Shown here: one piece after another, positions 1 to 9,065 of the stretch
Position numbering within the stretch: the first letter of the stretch is position 1
How the letters are laid out: each line of letters opens with the position of its first letter
Source: JBBDWR01 sp040902745
GTDB lineage: Bacteria; Actinomycetota; UBA4738; HRBIN12
Reading direction: 5' to 3'
Length of the DNA: 64,000 bases
Assembly (NCBI GenBank): GCA_040902745.1
Contig: JBBDWR010000029.1
Span: 124,001 to 188,000 of the forward strand
Made by a program: the position numbers and the translations under genes
The notes under the pieces: generated by a model
Database searches by the model: none
The model's input: the letters and a program-made list of their open reading frames with translations, nothing else
What the model was told of the DNA's origin: nothing

Positions 1-1056
1 CAGCAGCATCGCGAGCTGCCACAGGGATTCGGACGCCGCCATCACCCGAGCGCGCAGCGCGTCGGGTGTGCTCCGCTGCCGAAGGCTCTGTTCAGCGACG
101 AGTCCGATCGAATCGTTCACTCCGTTGAGCACGAGAAACACGAGGGCGATCCAGAACAGCGGCGCGAGGCCGATCGCGGCGGAGGTCAGCGCGATCCCCA
201 GCGTCGAACACACGATCACGACGCGCTCGGTCCGTACGGTCAGGAACCGCCCGAGGAACGATCCAACCACCGATCCCACGCCCCACGCGCCGATGATGAA
301 GCCGTAGCCACCGCCGCTCTGCCCGAACTCTTCGGCGAACGGCACGTCCGCCACCATGCTCATGCCCAACCCCAGGACGAGGACGGTCCAAGCAAGGGTG
401 ATCCGCAACAGCACCGGTTGTCGCCTGAGGAAAGCGATCCCCGCGCGAACCGCGGCGAGCCCGTGATCGTGGATGTCATCCTCGGAACGCTCGCGCGAGA
501 ATCGAACCCGGATCGACCAAACGATCGCCGCCGACCCGACGAACGACAGCCCGTTGACTAAGAACACCCAGGTCGGCCCGAACTGATCGACGAATATGCC
601 ACCTATCGCCGGTCCGACCGCGATACCCGCGTACCTACCGATAGCGACCAGGCTGTTGGCCTTGGCGAGGTCGTCTTCTCCGGCGAGGTTGGGGATCGCG
701 GCGGCCGAGGACGACTCGAACGGCAGCTCGACGACGGCGGCGCACAGCGCGAAGGCGATCAGCAGCACCGGGCGGTCGGTGACGGCCGCCATAGCCAGGT
801 AGAACACCGCCCCCAGCAGGTCCGAGACGATCATCACGCGTCGCCGGTCGAAACGGTCCCCGAGGATGCCCGCGAACGGCCCGACGATCCCCTGGACCCC
901 GAAGGTGGCAACGAGTCCGGCAGCGACCCACGCCGTCGAGCCCGTCTCCACGTAGAGCGTGTAGTTCAGCGCGATGAACGCGGCGGCGCCACCGGTGATC
1001 GAGATCAGGCGCGCGGTCGCGAGGCGACGAACGGCGGATCGGGACGAGATGTTCAT
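1..1056 (-). CDS. MFS family exporter (3' end cut by window edge)
   Basis: A membrane transporter of the major facilitator superfamily. It runs off the left edge: 352 codons are present without a stop. The ATG start has a CAGGAG ribosome site 9 bases upstream. The protein is a chain of hydrophobic helices, with the MFS loop signature GDRFDRRRV at residues 66-74 between the second and third helices. This resembles the MFS_3 (EntS-like) drug or siderophore efflux group. The substrate cannot be read from the sequence. It lies 197 bases downstream of serA on the same strand; that gap holds nothing I can recognise. Confidence 0.85.
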   Translation of the reverse strand, partial: MNISSRSAVRRLATARLISITGGAAAFIALNYTLYVETGSTAWVAAGLVATFGVQGIVGPFAGILGDRFDRRRVMIVSDLLGAVFYLAMAAVTDRPVLLIAFALCAAVVELPFESSSAAAIPNLAGEDDLAKANSLVAIGRYAGIAVGPAIGGIFVDQFGPTWVFLVNGLSFVGSAAIVWSIRVRFSRERSEDDIHDHGLAAVRAGIAFLRRQPVLLRITLAWTVLVLGLGMSMVADVPFAEEFGQSGGGYGFIIGAWGVGSVVGSFLGRFLTVRTERVVIVCSTLGIALTSAAIGLAPLFWIALVFLVLNGVNDSIGLVAEQSLRQRSTPDALRARVMAASESLWQLAMLL

Positions 1057-1253
1057 CGAAGCAGACTCCTGGTGCGAGGACGGACGGGTGTGAGGACGCC
1101 GGGACTAGCGGTTCGGGGCCGGCCGGGCGATCGATGCGCCCTTGTGCCGACCGGTGAGCCACAATGCTGTCACCGTGGTCTGCTTCATCACGGCACGGAT
1201 GCTAGCACGGGATCGGGAGCCCCGCGGCGCGTCGGAGCGGCCCGTCGGCGCGT

Positions 1254-2837
1254 TCAGGCGCCGAGCACCAGGAAGCGTGTGCGCTGGGCGCCGATCGCCT
1301 CGGAGAGCTCGTCGAGGACCTCCTGCGCCAACGGAACGTCGACCGTCAGTCCCATCAGCGCCTCCCCGCCGGCCTCCTTGCGCCCGACCTCCATCGTGGC
1401 GATGTTGATGCCGCGATCACCGAGCACCGTGCCGACCCTGCCGATCACACCGGGTCGGTCCTCGTAGGTGAAGAACAGCATGTACTCGGCGGGCGGGATC
1501 TCGATGTCGAAGCCGAAAACCTGGGTCACCCGCTGCGCGTCACGTTTGCCGAGGAGGGTTCCCGCGACGGTGACGTCGCCGTCGTCGGTCTCCGCGCGCA
1601 AGGAGATCAGGCTCACGTAGTCCCGGGAGACGGTGGACGTCGTCTCGGACAGCTCGATCCCCCGCTCGCGCGCGATGATCGGCGCGTTCACGAACGAGAT
1701 GGGCTCATGCACAACGCCGGCGAGCGATCCCTTGAGGATCGCCAAGGTCAGAGCCCGAGTATCGTTCTCGGCGATCCTTCCCAAGAACGCCGCCTCGATC
1801 GTTTGAACCGCGCCCTGCGCAAGCCCTGTGAGGATCGACCCGAGGCGCTCGGCCAGCGGCAGGAACGGTCGGACCGTCTCGGTCACCTCGGCCCCTGCCG
1901 ATACGTTCACCGCGTAGGGCACGAACTCGCCCCGCAGCGCCAGGCCCACCATCTCGGCGATCGTGGTCCCCGCCTTGTCCTGCGCTTCGACGGTCGACGC
2001 GCCCAGGTGCGGCGTCACGACGACCGAGTCGTGCGTGAACAACGGACTGTCGGTGGTGGGTTCCACGGCGAAGACATCGAGCGCCGCGCCCGCGAGCTGA
2101 CCGTCCTCGATCGCCTTCGCGAGCGCCTCCTCGTCGACGATCCCACCGCGGGCGGTGTTCACGATGCGCGCCCCGGGCTTGATCATCGACAGCTCTTTCG
2201 GTCCGATCAAGCCCTCGGTCTCGGCGGTCCGCGGCAGGTGCAGGGTCACAAAGTCGGATTGGACGAGCAGGGCCTCGAGCGTGGGCATCAACTCGATGCC
2301 CATCTCCTTGGCTCGTTCGCGTGACACGTAGGGATCGAACGCGATCACGCGCATGCCAAAGCCAGCCGTTCGTTCGGCGACCATCGTGCCCACCCGACCG
2401 AGACCAACGATGCCGAGCGTCTTGCCCAACAGCTCGACGCCCTGGTAGCGAGATCGAGCCCACTCCCCCGCCTTCAGCGCGGCGTGGGCCTGGGGAACAT
2501 TTCGCGCCTGGGCGAGCAGGATCGCAACCGTGTGCTCGGCGGCGGACACGATGTTGGACTGCGGCGCGTTGACCACCATGACGCCGCGGCGCGTCGCGGC
2601 CTCGACATCGACGTTGTCCAAGCCGATGCCTGCCCGTCCCACCACCTTGAGGCTGTCGGCCGCAGCCAGCACCGCGGCGGTGACCTGCGTCTGCGAGCGC
2701 ACCACGAGGGCATCGTACGGACCGATCTCACCGGCGAGGTCGCCGGTTGCCAGGTCCGATCGGACGTCGACCTGGAAGTCCCTTCGGAGCAGATCGAGGC
2801 CGCTGTCGGAGAGCTCCTCGGTGACGAGCACCCGCAC
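1254..2837 (-). CDS. serA: D-3-phosphoglycerate dehydrogenase
   Basis: Oxidises 3-phosphoglycerate to 3-phosphohydroxypyruvate with NAD, the first step of serine synthesis in the cytosol. The Rossmann motif GLGRVG is at residues 145-150. It is followed by the active-site elements NTARGG, the AVEP glutamate and the TPHLG histidine. The C-terminal third carries the intervening ASB domain and an ACT domain (from about residue 450, FTYEDRPGVIG). The 527-residue length is that of the long, serine-regulated form found in M. tuberculosis, so feedback control by serine is likely. It begins 2 bases after the class-V aminotransferase stop and so forms a two-gene operon with it. Confidence 0.97.
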   Translation of the reverse strand: MRVLVTEELSDSGLDLLRRDFQVDVRSDLATGDLAGEIGPYDALVVRSQTQVTAAVLAAADSLKVVGRAGIGLDNVDVEAATRRGVMVVNAPQSNIVSAAEHTVAILLAQARNVPQAHAALKAGEWARSRYQGVELLGKTLGIVGLGRVGTMVAERTAGFGMRVIAFDPYVSRERAKEMGIELMPTLEALLVQSDFVTLHLPRTAETEGLIGPKELSMIKPGARIVNTARGGIVDEEALAKAIEDGQLAGAALDVFAVEPTTDSPLFTHDSVVVTPHLGASTVEAQDKAGTTIAEMVGLALRGEFVPYAVNVSAGAEVTETVRPFLPLAERLGSILTGLAQGAVQTIEAAFLGRIAENDTRALTLAILKGSLAGVVHEPISFVNAPIIARERGIELSETTSTVSRDYVSLISLRAETDDGDVTVAGTLLGKRDAQRVTQVFGFDIEIPPAEYMLFFTYEDRPGVIGRVGTVLGDRGINIATMEVGRKEAGGEALMGLTVDVPLAQEVLDELSEAIGAQRTRFLVLGA

Positions 2838-2839
2838 GG

Positions 2840-3991
2840 TCAGCCCGCCTGCGCGAACACGCCCTCGGCCGCGGCGACCGCTGCACCGCGCTTGACGGGA
2901 TGACCAAGCCGCTCGAGGGTCATCTCGAGGGCGGCGAGGCCTCGGATCATGTCCAGCGGCTCGTAGTAGCCGAGGTGTCCGATCCGGAACACATCGCCCT
3001 TGAGCGGGCCTTGGCCGGGTGCGAGCACCACGCCGAAGTCCGCTCGGATCCGCGCGCAGATCGTGTCCGCGTCGATGCCCTCAGGGGCGCGGATCGCGGT
3101 GACGGTGACGGCACGCTCGGGGTCCTCCCCGAAGAGATCGAGCCCCAGCGCGCGGACGCCTTCTTTGATGGAACGCGCGAGCAGCTCGTGGCGAGCGATC
3201 GCCGTCACAAGACCGTCCTGCTCGTACAAGCGGAGCGCGGCGTGCAGCCCTTGGATCACCGAGATCGCAGGGGTCCAGGGGCTCTCGGGATCCGGGAGGT
3301 CGTAGAACTTCTTCGTCGTTGCCCAGTCGAAGTAGAAGCGCGAGTTGGTGGCCGTCCGCGAGGCCTCCCAGGCCGCTTCGGATATCGCCACGAACGCGAC
3401 TCCGGGGGTGGCACTCAGCGCCTTCTGCGAACCGCCGACAGCCACGTCGATCCCCCATCCGTCGAAATCGAACGGCACCGCGCCCAGGCTCGACACCGCG
3501 TCGACGATGACCATCGCGCCGTGCGAGCGCACCACCGGTGCGATCGATCCGATGTCGTGGCAGACGCCCGTGGAGGTCTCACTCTGGGTGAGCAACACGG
3601 CCTTGACGGGATGCGCCGCGAGCGCGCGTTCCACGTCCGCCGCCTTGACGGTCTCGCCCCACGCGTAGTCGATCGTGTGAACCGTCAATCCATACGACTC
3701 AGCGATCTTCTTGAACCGCTCCGCGAAGAACCCCGCCAGCGGAACGAGCACCTCATCCCCCGGCGAGAAGCAGTTCGCGACCGCAGATTCCAGACCACCG
3801 GTGCCGGAAGAGGTGAACAGGAGGACGTCGCCTTGCGTTCGGTACAAGCCCTTGAGTCCCTCGGTGACCTCCCGCAGGAGCTTCCCGAAGCCGGGGCCCC
3901 TGTGGTAGACGATCGGTCCTGCCTGGGCGATGTAGACCTCGGGCGGGATCGGCGTCGGTCCCGGAGCGAGGATGATCTCGGGCCTGTCCAC
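2840..3991 (-). CDS. Class-V aminotransferase (alanine-glyoxylate/serine-pyruvate type), probable serine pathway
   Basis: A PLP enzyme of fold type I. The PLP lysine is K190 in GGSQKALS, and the cofactor-binding stretch SSGTGGLES lies near residue 61. Family members are annotated as alanine-glyoxylate or serine-pyruvate aminotransferases and occur in glycine/serine exchange. It directly precedes serA with a 2-base gap, and no serC is seen in the window. It may therefore supply the phosphoserine or serine transamination step, but that is inference from context. The GTG start has GAGGAG 10 bases upstream. A possible -10 (TAGGCT) lies at 4046-4051, giving a leader of about 50 bases. Confidence 0.9.
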   Translation of the reverse strand: MDRPEIILAPGPTPIPPEVYIAQAGPIVYHRGPGFGKLLREVTEGLKGLYRTQGDVLLFTSSGTGGLESAVANCFSPGDEVLVPLAGFFAERFKKIAESYGLTVHTIDYAWGETVKAADVERALAAHPVKAVLLTQSETSTGVCHDIGSIAPVVRSHGAMVIVDAVSSLGAVPFDFDGWGIDVAVGGSQKALSATPGVAFVAISEAAWEASRTATNSRFYFDWATTKKFYDLPDPESPWTPAISVIQGLHAALRLYEQDGLVTAIARHELLARSIKEGVRALGLDLFGEDPERAVTVTAIRAPEGIDADTICARIRADFGVVLAPGQGPLKGDVFRIGHLGYYEPLDMIRGLAALEMTLERLGHPVKRGAAVAAAEGVFAQAG

Positions 3992-4207
3992 GTGCGTTCA
4001 GCTCCTCGGAGTCTCGGTCGCGGGCGGTGTCTGCGCCGGGAACCCAGCCTAGCATCCGCCTCGACCGGTTCCGCTGGTCCCCCCGGATCGGTACGGGAGG
4101 TTCGTGACATCCCGCACGGACGATGCGTATGCGGACGCGTACCGTGATCACCACTCCCCTTCGCGGGTCGGCCCGGCCGCTCCGGGCCCACACCGAGGAG
4201 GTTCCCC

Positions 4208-5098
4208 GTGCTCCTACGCCGTCTGTTCATCCCACTCTGCGCCCTGCTGGTGACCTCGGGCGCGCTCGCCGCACCGCCCGCGGTGGCCGATTGGTCCGAC
4301 CCCGCGTGCGAGATCGATGGTTCGCCGCTCGCTGGATCCGACGGGTGTGTTCCGGGAGCCGACGCAACCGACCCGGCATCGGGGCCCAACTCGTGCGCGG
4401 GTGCGTCCATCTGCGAGCAGACCTACGCACAGCTGCGCGGCACCGTGTTCGACGACTCCGACGTGCGCACCGAGGATGACCGCGCACTCTCGGAGTTGCC
4501 CGTGGTGCCCGCCCGAAGGCTACGCGGTGGCGGCATCTCCTACGGTGGCTGGGTCAGCTTCCACCTGTACCGCGACAAGCACTGCGCCGGCACGATCAAG
4601 GACAACAACTTCTGCGGCTGGCTCTTCCATAAGTACCGAGCGATCGACTCCTCGGGACCGAGGCCAGGGATCCAGGTGACGGCCTTCCCCGCCCGCTCCG
4701 GCAACAATCGTCCCGCCAGCAAGTGGGTCCGCAACCTCGGACCGGTGCCCAACCGCTTCACCGCCTCCGCCGGTGGCCGGGCGCGAACGAGTTTCCGCTG
4801 GGGTCGAATGAACGGCTCCTACACCGGCTTCGAACGTGACGGCACCGGATCCTTCTACCCCGGCAAGTGGCGCCTCGACCCATGGGTGATCCACCAGCCC
4901 TCGAAGCCGAGCCACACCCGCAGCTCCTTCGAGATCCACGGGGGCCGCAACGGCGATGGCTCTTCGCGGTTCTGGACCACGCGAACCGCTGGCTGCATCC
5001 GACTGACGATCAAGGGCATCCGGGGGCTGCGCGCGAAGTGGAGTCACCGCACCGACAATCGTCGGCGGGCCGAGGTCTACGTGGTCCACCATGCGTAG
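4208..5098 (+). CDS. Secreted L,D-transpeptidase-like (YkuD-type) protein
   Basis: A 296-residue exported protein. The GTG start is set by GAGGAG 8 bases upstream. The N-terminus is a signal peptide (two Arg, hydrophobic core, cut near AAPPAVA). The C-terminal part shows the YkuD signature in degenerate form: H244-G-G, then T-A-G-C263-I-R265, with 19 residues between His and Cys. This is the catalytic pair of enzymes that make 3-3 peptidoglycan crosslinks or attach proteins to peptidoglycan. Three Cys pairs before the domain could form disulfides. The mid-region shows no family I know. Its stop overlaps the next gene, a lipoprotein, by 8 bases, so the two are co-translated. Confidence 0.75.
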   Translation: MLLRRLFIPLCALLVTSGALAAPPAVADWSDPACEIDGSPLAGSDGCVPGADATDPASGPNSCAGASICEQTYAQLRGTVFDDSDVRTEDDRALSELPVVPARRLRGGGISYGGWVSFHLYRDKHCAGTIKDNNFCGWLFHKYRAIDSSGPRPGIQVTAFPARSGNNRPASKWVRNLGPVPNRFTASAGGRARTSFRWGRMNGSYTGFERDGTGSFYPGKWRLDPWVIHQPSKPSHTRSSFEIHGGRNGDGSSRFWTTRTAGCIRLTIKGIRGLRAKWSHRTDNRRRAEVYVVHHA

Positions 5099-6281
5099 CG
5101 CCGGACACGGCGGCGCCATCTGCGTGACCGTGCTGCTGGCGCTCGGTGCCTGTCAGGCTCCCGACGCTCTCGACCCGCCACTCGACACCGTCACACCGAC
5201 GGCGAGACCCTTCCAAGTATCGCTCGAGTCCGGACCCTTCGACGGCTTGCGGTGGAGCGGGCGACCGGTCGAAACGGGTTCGCTCCTGCACGATGACGGA
5301 GCGCGCCTTTGGTCGATCGACCTCTCCGGTCGGCGACGACTCGTGTGGCGTCATCCCGAGGCCCGGGTCGTCCAACTCGCAGCGTCGGAGGGTGGGCGCC
5401 GGCTGGCCATAGGTCTGGCGGCGACCGATCCGAGGATCAACGTTTCCGACACATCCGCGTTCTTGTATTCGCTGGATCCCGACGGACGGGTGCGTCTAGT
5501 CGACGTGGTCGACGACTTCCGGTCCCTCGACACGCCCTTGTTCCTACGACCACCCACCGAGAGCACGGAAACGACCGAGCGCCTGTACTGGCTCCGCGTC
5601 GGTGAAGGCGTGGGCAGCGACGGACGCATCCAGACACAGGTCATGGTGGAGAGCGCCGCGGGGCCCCGACCGGTCCGGGTCCCTCTCAGGTTCACCGAGG
5701 GGGTCGTCGACATCGACGCCTATCCCGGTTCCGACACGTTCACCTTGTCGTTGTTCCGACAGAACGACGTCCCGACCCGGTTCGAGATCCTCCGCAACGA
5801 CGACCGATCAGGTTCGGCCGACGCGTCCGTCACCCTATGGGGAACCAACGAGTCCCGGGCGCAGACCGACGTCCCGATCGGCGTCGCGTGGGTATCTCCG
5901 ACCGACTACGTCGTCCCGGTCGCGCACGAGTTCTTCCCCGACGACTACGCCCTGCGCCTGTTCCGAACGACGTGCGAGAGCGAGGGATCCGCCCGCGTCT
6001 ATCGAGGGACGGCGATCGACTGGGGCTTCGCCGAGACGCCGTGGCGGCTGCTGCCCGCAGGACCGCACCACGTACTCGTGCTCGGTGCGCACGACGTCCG
6101 CTCGGTGTTCGAAGGCCGGGCCACCGGGATCTTCTGGCGACTGCTCGACCTACGAACGGGGCGGATCGCGTCGACGCGGATCGCGTGGAACGTCGACGAG
6201 CAGGCGTGGGCCTGGGTGGTGGAGCCGGGCGACCGGCTGCCGGAACCCGGATGCGGAGATACGAGGTGGACCTGGCCGTGA
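5091..6281 (+). CDS. Predicted lipoprotein, function unknown
   Basis: 396 residues beginning with a lipoprotein signal peptide. The lipobox LGAC places the lipidated cysteine at residue 21. The rest alternates short strands with charged turns (for example GGRRLAIGLAA and GRIASTRIAWN). This is compatible with a beta-propeller-like extracytoplasmic domain, but no catalytic motif is visible. Its start lies inside the last codons of the L,D-transpeptidase-like gene, so the pair probably acts together in the cell envelope. It ends 8 bases before the convergent MFS gene. Confidence 0.8.
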   Translation: MRSAGHGGAICVTVLLALGACQAPDALDPPLDTVTPTARPFQVSLESGPFDGLRWSGRPVETGSLLHDDGARLWSIDLSGRRRLVWRHPEARVVQLAASEGGRRLAIGLAATDPRINVSDTSAFLYSLDPDGRVRLVDVVDDFRSLDTPLFLRPPTESTETTERLYWLRVGEGVGSDGRIQTQVMVESAAGPRPVRVPLRFTEGVVDIDAYPGSDTFTLSLFRQNDVPTRFEILRNDDRSGSADASVTLWGTNESRAQTDVPIGVAWVSPTDYVVPVAHEFFPDDYALRLFRTTCESEGSARVYRGTAIDWGFAETPWRLLPAGPHHVLVLGAHDVRSVFEGRATGIFWRLLDLRTGRIASTRIAWNVDEQAWAWVVEPGDRLPEPGCGDTRWTWP

Positions 6282-6288
6282 CCCCGCA

Positions 6289-7599
6289 CTAGGAAACATC
6301 GGGTGGGGCCGACCCGCCGGCGGCCAAGCGGCGCTCGATCCGCGGCCAAGTCAGGTAGCTGATCACGACGATGGTGTAGAACGCGGCGAGCACGAGGATG
6401 CCCCCTCGGAACTCGATCGGGAGCACCGCGGGGAGCAGGGCCCCGAGCACCCATGCGAGCTGGAACTGCACCTCGTACCGGACGAACACCCGGCCGAGCG
6501 CGCCCTCGGGAGCCTGGCGCTGCATCAGGCTTTGGAACGCGAGACGGCCGAGTTCGCTCGCGGCGCCGACCGACAGGCCGAAGAGTGCGAGGACCGGAAG
6601 CGCGAAGGCTTGGAAGGCGAGCAGCGCTCCCAGCGCGGCGCCCACCACACAGCCCACCACCACCAGTTCCTCCCGGATCGTGTTCGGGAGCCGAGGAGCG
6701 AGCACGTCGGCCAGCAACGACCCGAGGATCGCAGCCCCGAACAAGATGCCGAACCAATACGCCGGCTGCCCGTCGCGTCGAAGCGCGAACGCCAACAAAA
6801 AGATCATGAAGCCGTTGGCCGCCCGCAGGCCCGTGGCCCCGATCGCCGGCGTGGTCAGGGACCGGATCCGTCCCCGCCTGCCCACCGGACGGGCATGTGG
6901 CGTGCGGGCGATCTTCGGCTGCGGGAGTCGCAGCATCAGCAGCGCCGTCGTTCCGTAGACGAACGAGGCCAGATACAGGGTCGTGGCGTCACCGGCGAGC
7001 CGGAGCACGATGATCCCCGGCACCGCGGCGAGCACCGCGCCCACCGCGGCGATCCGTCCCAGACGCGCGTTCGCTCGGACGAGCCCCTCCCCCGGACCTG
7101 CGTACGCCAGGACGAGTGCGCTCCTGCTCACGCCGTGGACCCGGGACCCGACCAAGAGCAGGAACACCGCCGGGAGCAGAAGGAGGGATCCCGTCCGCGA
7201 GGCCGCATACAGCGCGAGAAAGGCGCGAGCCGCGGCTGCCGTCACGGTGATCGCCCGGCGTGGGCCGGCCCGATCGAGCACCGGAACCAGCAGGGGCCCG
7301 GCGATCGCGAGCGGGGCCATCGTCAACAGCAGGTAGAGCGCGACGTTTCCCTGTGCCTCACCGACCGGGATCGAGAAGAACACCGAATCGGCCAACGCGA
7401 TCGCGACGAGGGTGTCGCCGGCGACGCTCGCGAGGTTGACGAGAGCGTAGCCGTCGAGCGGTTGATCGGATCGCCACATGCGCCGCAGCGGTGACAGGGC
7501 GACGCCGAGCCCAGCCACGACTAATGCGAGCAGGACCTCCCACCACGACCGTGTGGAGCGACCGCGGGGCCGAGCGGCGCCGCCGTCCGGGTCCGGCAA
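6289..7599 (-). CDS. MFS family transporter
   Basis: 436 residues, about twelve hydrophobic segments, ending in a Pro/Asp-rich cytosolic tail. I place the start at a TTG (7599) because GGGAGG stands 7 bases upstream and gatB has just ended. The open frame continues upstream only as an overlap with gatB. The segments YALVNLASVAGDTLVAIALADSVF and the glycine-rich FGILFGAAILGSLL fit the superfamily, but no substrate motif is seen. It is the last gene of the mnmA-to-gatB run, 14 bases after gatB, and is convergent with the lipoprotein gene. Confidence 0.82.
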   Translation of the reverse strand: MPDPDGGAARPRGRSTRSWWEVLLALVVAGLGVALSPLRRMWRSDQPLDGYALVNLASVAGDTLVAIALADSVFFSIPVGEAQGNVALYLLLTMAPLAIAGPLLVPVLDRAGPRRAITVTAAAARAFLALYAASRTGSLLLLPAVFLLLVGSRVHGVSRSALVLAYAGPGEGLVRANARLGRIAAVGAVLAAVPGIIVLRLAGDATTLYLASFVYGTTALLMLRLPQPKIARTPHARPVGRRGRIRSLTTPAIGATGLRAANGFMIFLLAFALRRDGQPAYWFGILFGAAILGSLLADVLAPRLPNTIREELVVVGCVVGAALGALLAFQAFALPVLALFGLSVGAASELGRLAFQSLMQRQAPEGALGRVFVRYEVQFQLAWVLGALLPAVLPIEFRGGILVLAAFYTIVVISYLTWPRIERRLAAGGSAPPDVS

Positions 7600-7613
7600 C
7601 GAAGTGCCTCCCG

Positions 7614-9065
7614 TCAGGAGCTCAGTCGCGAGCGGAGCAGGTCGCCCGCGAGCTTCGGATTGGCCGAACCGCCGGTCTTCTTCATCACCTGTCCCACCAA
7701 GAAGCCGAGGGTACCCTCGTTGCCACCCCGGAAGCGGTCTGCGGCCTCGGCGTTCTCGGTGATCACCTCGTCGATCACACCGCCGAGCGCTCCCTCGTCG
7801 GAGACCTGCGTCAACCCCATCCGGACAACGATGTCTTGGGCTCGATCGCCGGTTGCGACGGCGGCCTCGACGATCTGCTTGGCGCCGGCGGAGGACACCG
7901 TCCCTTCGTCCACGAGCTGCACGACGTCGGCGATGTGCTGGGGGGTGATCTTGGCGTCGGCGAGCGTCACTCCGGCCTTGTTCAGGGTTCCCGCGAGGTC
8001 CTGGGTCAACCAGTTCGCGGCGGCGATCGGGGCGGCGCCGAGCTGGACCGCTTCCTCGAAGAACGCGCCGAGCTCCCGTGACGAAGCAAGCAGACGCGCG
8101 GGTTCCTCGTTCAGCGCCAACTCGCGTTCGTACCGTGCGCGGCGAGCCGCCGGGAGCTCCGGAAGCGACGTTCGCACCTGTTCGATCCACGCGCGGTCGG
8201 GGCGGAGCGGAGGGATGTCGGGTTCGGGGAAGTACCGGTAGTCGAAGGCTTCCTCCTTCGACCGCATCGAGTGCGTGGTGCCTTCGTCTTCGTTCCAGTG
8301 ACGCGTCTCCTGCACGATCGACTGACCAGCATCCAGCAGCGTGTTCTGCCGGTCGATCTCAAAGCGGATCGCGCGTTCCAGTGACCGAACCGAGTTCATG
8401 TTCTTGATCTCGACCTTCGTCCCGAACGCGTCGACTCCCCGCTCACGCACGGAGACGTTCGCGTCGCAGCGTAGGGATCCCTCCTCCATCCGAACATCCG
8501 AGACCCCGAGCGACTCGAGCGTCGATCGCAGTGTGCGCAGGTAGGCTCCGGCTTCCCCGGCGGTTCGCATGTCGGGCTCGGACACACACTCCACGAGCGG
8601 CACCCCCGCGCGGTTGTAGTCGATCAGCGCATACTCGGCCTCCGAGATGCGCCCCGTCGTACCGGCATGCGTCGTCTTGCCAGTGTCCTCTTCCATGTGC
8701 ACTCGGGTGATGCCGATCCGCCGAGTGTCGCCGTCGACATCGATGTCGAGGTGTCCGCCGACGCACGTCGGCAGGTCGTACTGGGAGATCTGAAAGTTCT
8801 TCGGCATATCCGGATAGAAGTAGTTCTTCCGCGCGAATTCGGATCGTGGCGCGATCTCGCTGTCGAGCGCCAGTCCGATCGTGGTGATCGACACGATCGC
8901 CTGCTCGTTCGGCACCGGAAGGGTGCCCGGATGACCCAGGCACACAGGACACGTGTTCGCGTTCGGCGCAGCTCCGAAGGCGTTGCTGCAACCACAGAAC
9001 ATCTTGGTGCGCGTCGACAGCTCGACGTGGCACTCCAGCCCGATCACCGCTTCCCGGTCGGTCAC
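7614..9065 (-). CDS. gatB: Asp-tRNA(Asn)/Glu-tRNA(Gln) amidotransferase subunit B
   Basis: Transfers ammonia from GatA to mischarged Glu-tRNA(Gln) or Asp-tRNA(Asn), and recognises the tRNA. 483 residues from a GTG start that overlaps the gatA stop as GTGA. The N-terminal cradle domain has the family signatures GLECHVEL, the zinc cysteines of CGCSN and CPVCLGHPG, and FYPDMPKNFQISQYD. The C-terminal YqeY-like tail domain ends the protein (KLAGDLLRSRLSS). The longer open frame upstream of this GTG is gatA read in another frame and is not part of the protein. Confidence 0.97.
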   Translation of the reverse strand: MTDREAVIGLECHVELSTRTKMFCGCSNAFGAAPNANTCPVCLGHPGTLPVPNEQAIVSITTIGLALDSEIAPRSEFARKNYFYPDMPKNFQISQYDLPTCVGGHLDIDVDGDTRRIGITRVHMEEDTGKTTHAGTTGRISEAEYALIDYNRAGVPLVECVSEPDMRTAGEAGAYLRTLRSTLESLGVSDVRMEEGSLRCDANVSVRERGVDAFGTKVEIKNMNSVRSLERAIRFEIDRQNTLLDAGQSIVQETRHWNEDEGTTHSMRSKEEAFDYRYFPEPDIPPLRPDRAWIEQVRTSLPELPAARRARYERELALNEEPARLLASSRELGAFFEEAVQLGAAPIAAANWLTQDLAGTLNKAGVTLADAKITPQHIADVVQLVDEGTVSSAGAKQIVEAAVATGDRAQDIVVRMGLTQVSDEGALGGVIDEVITENAEAADRFRGGNEGTLGFLVGQVMKKTGGSANPKLAGDLLRSRLSS

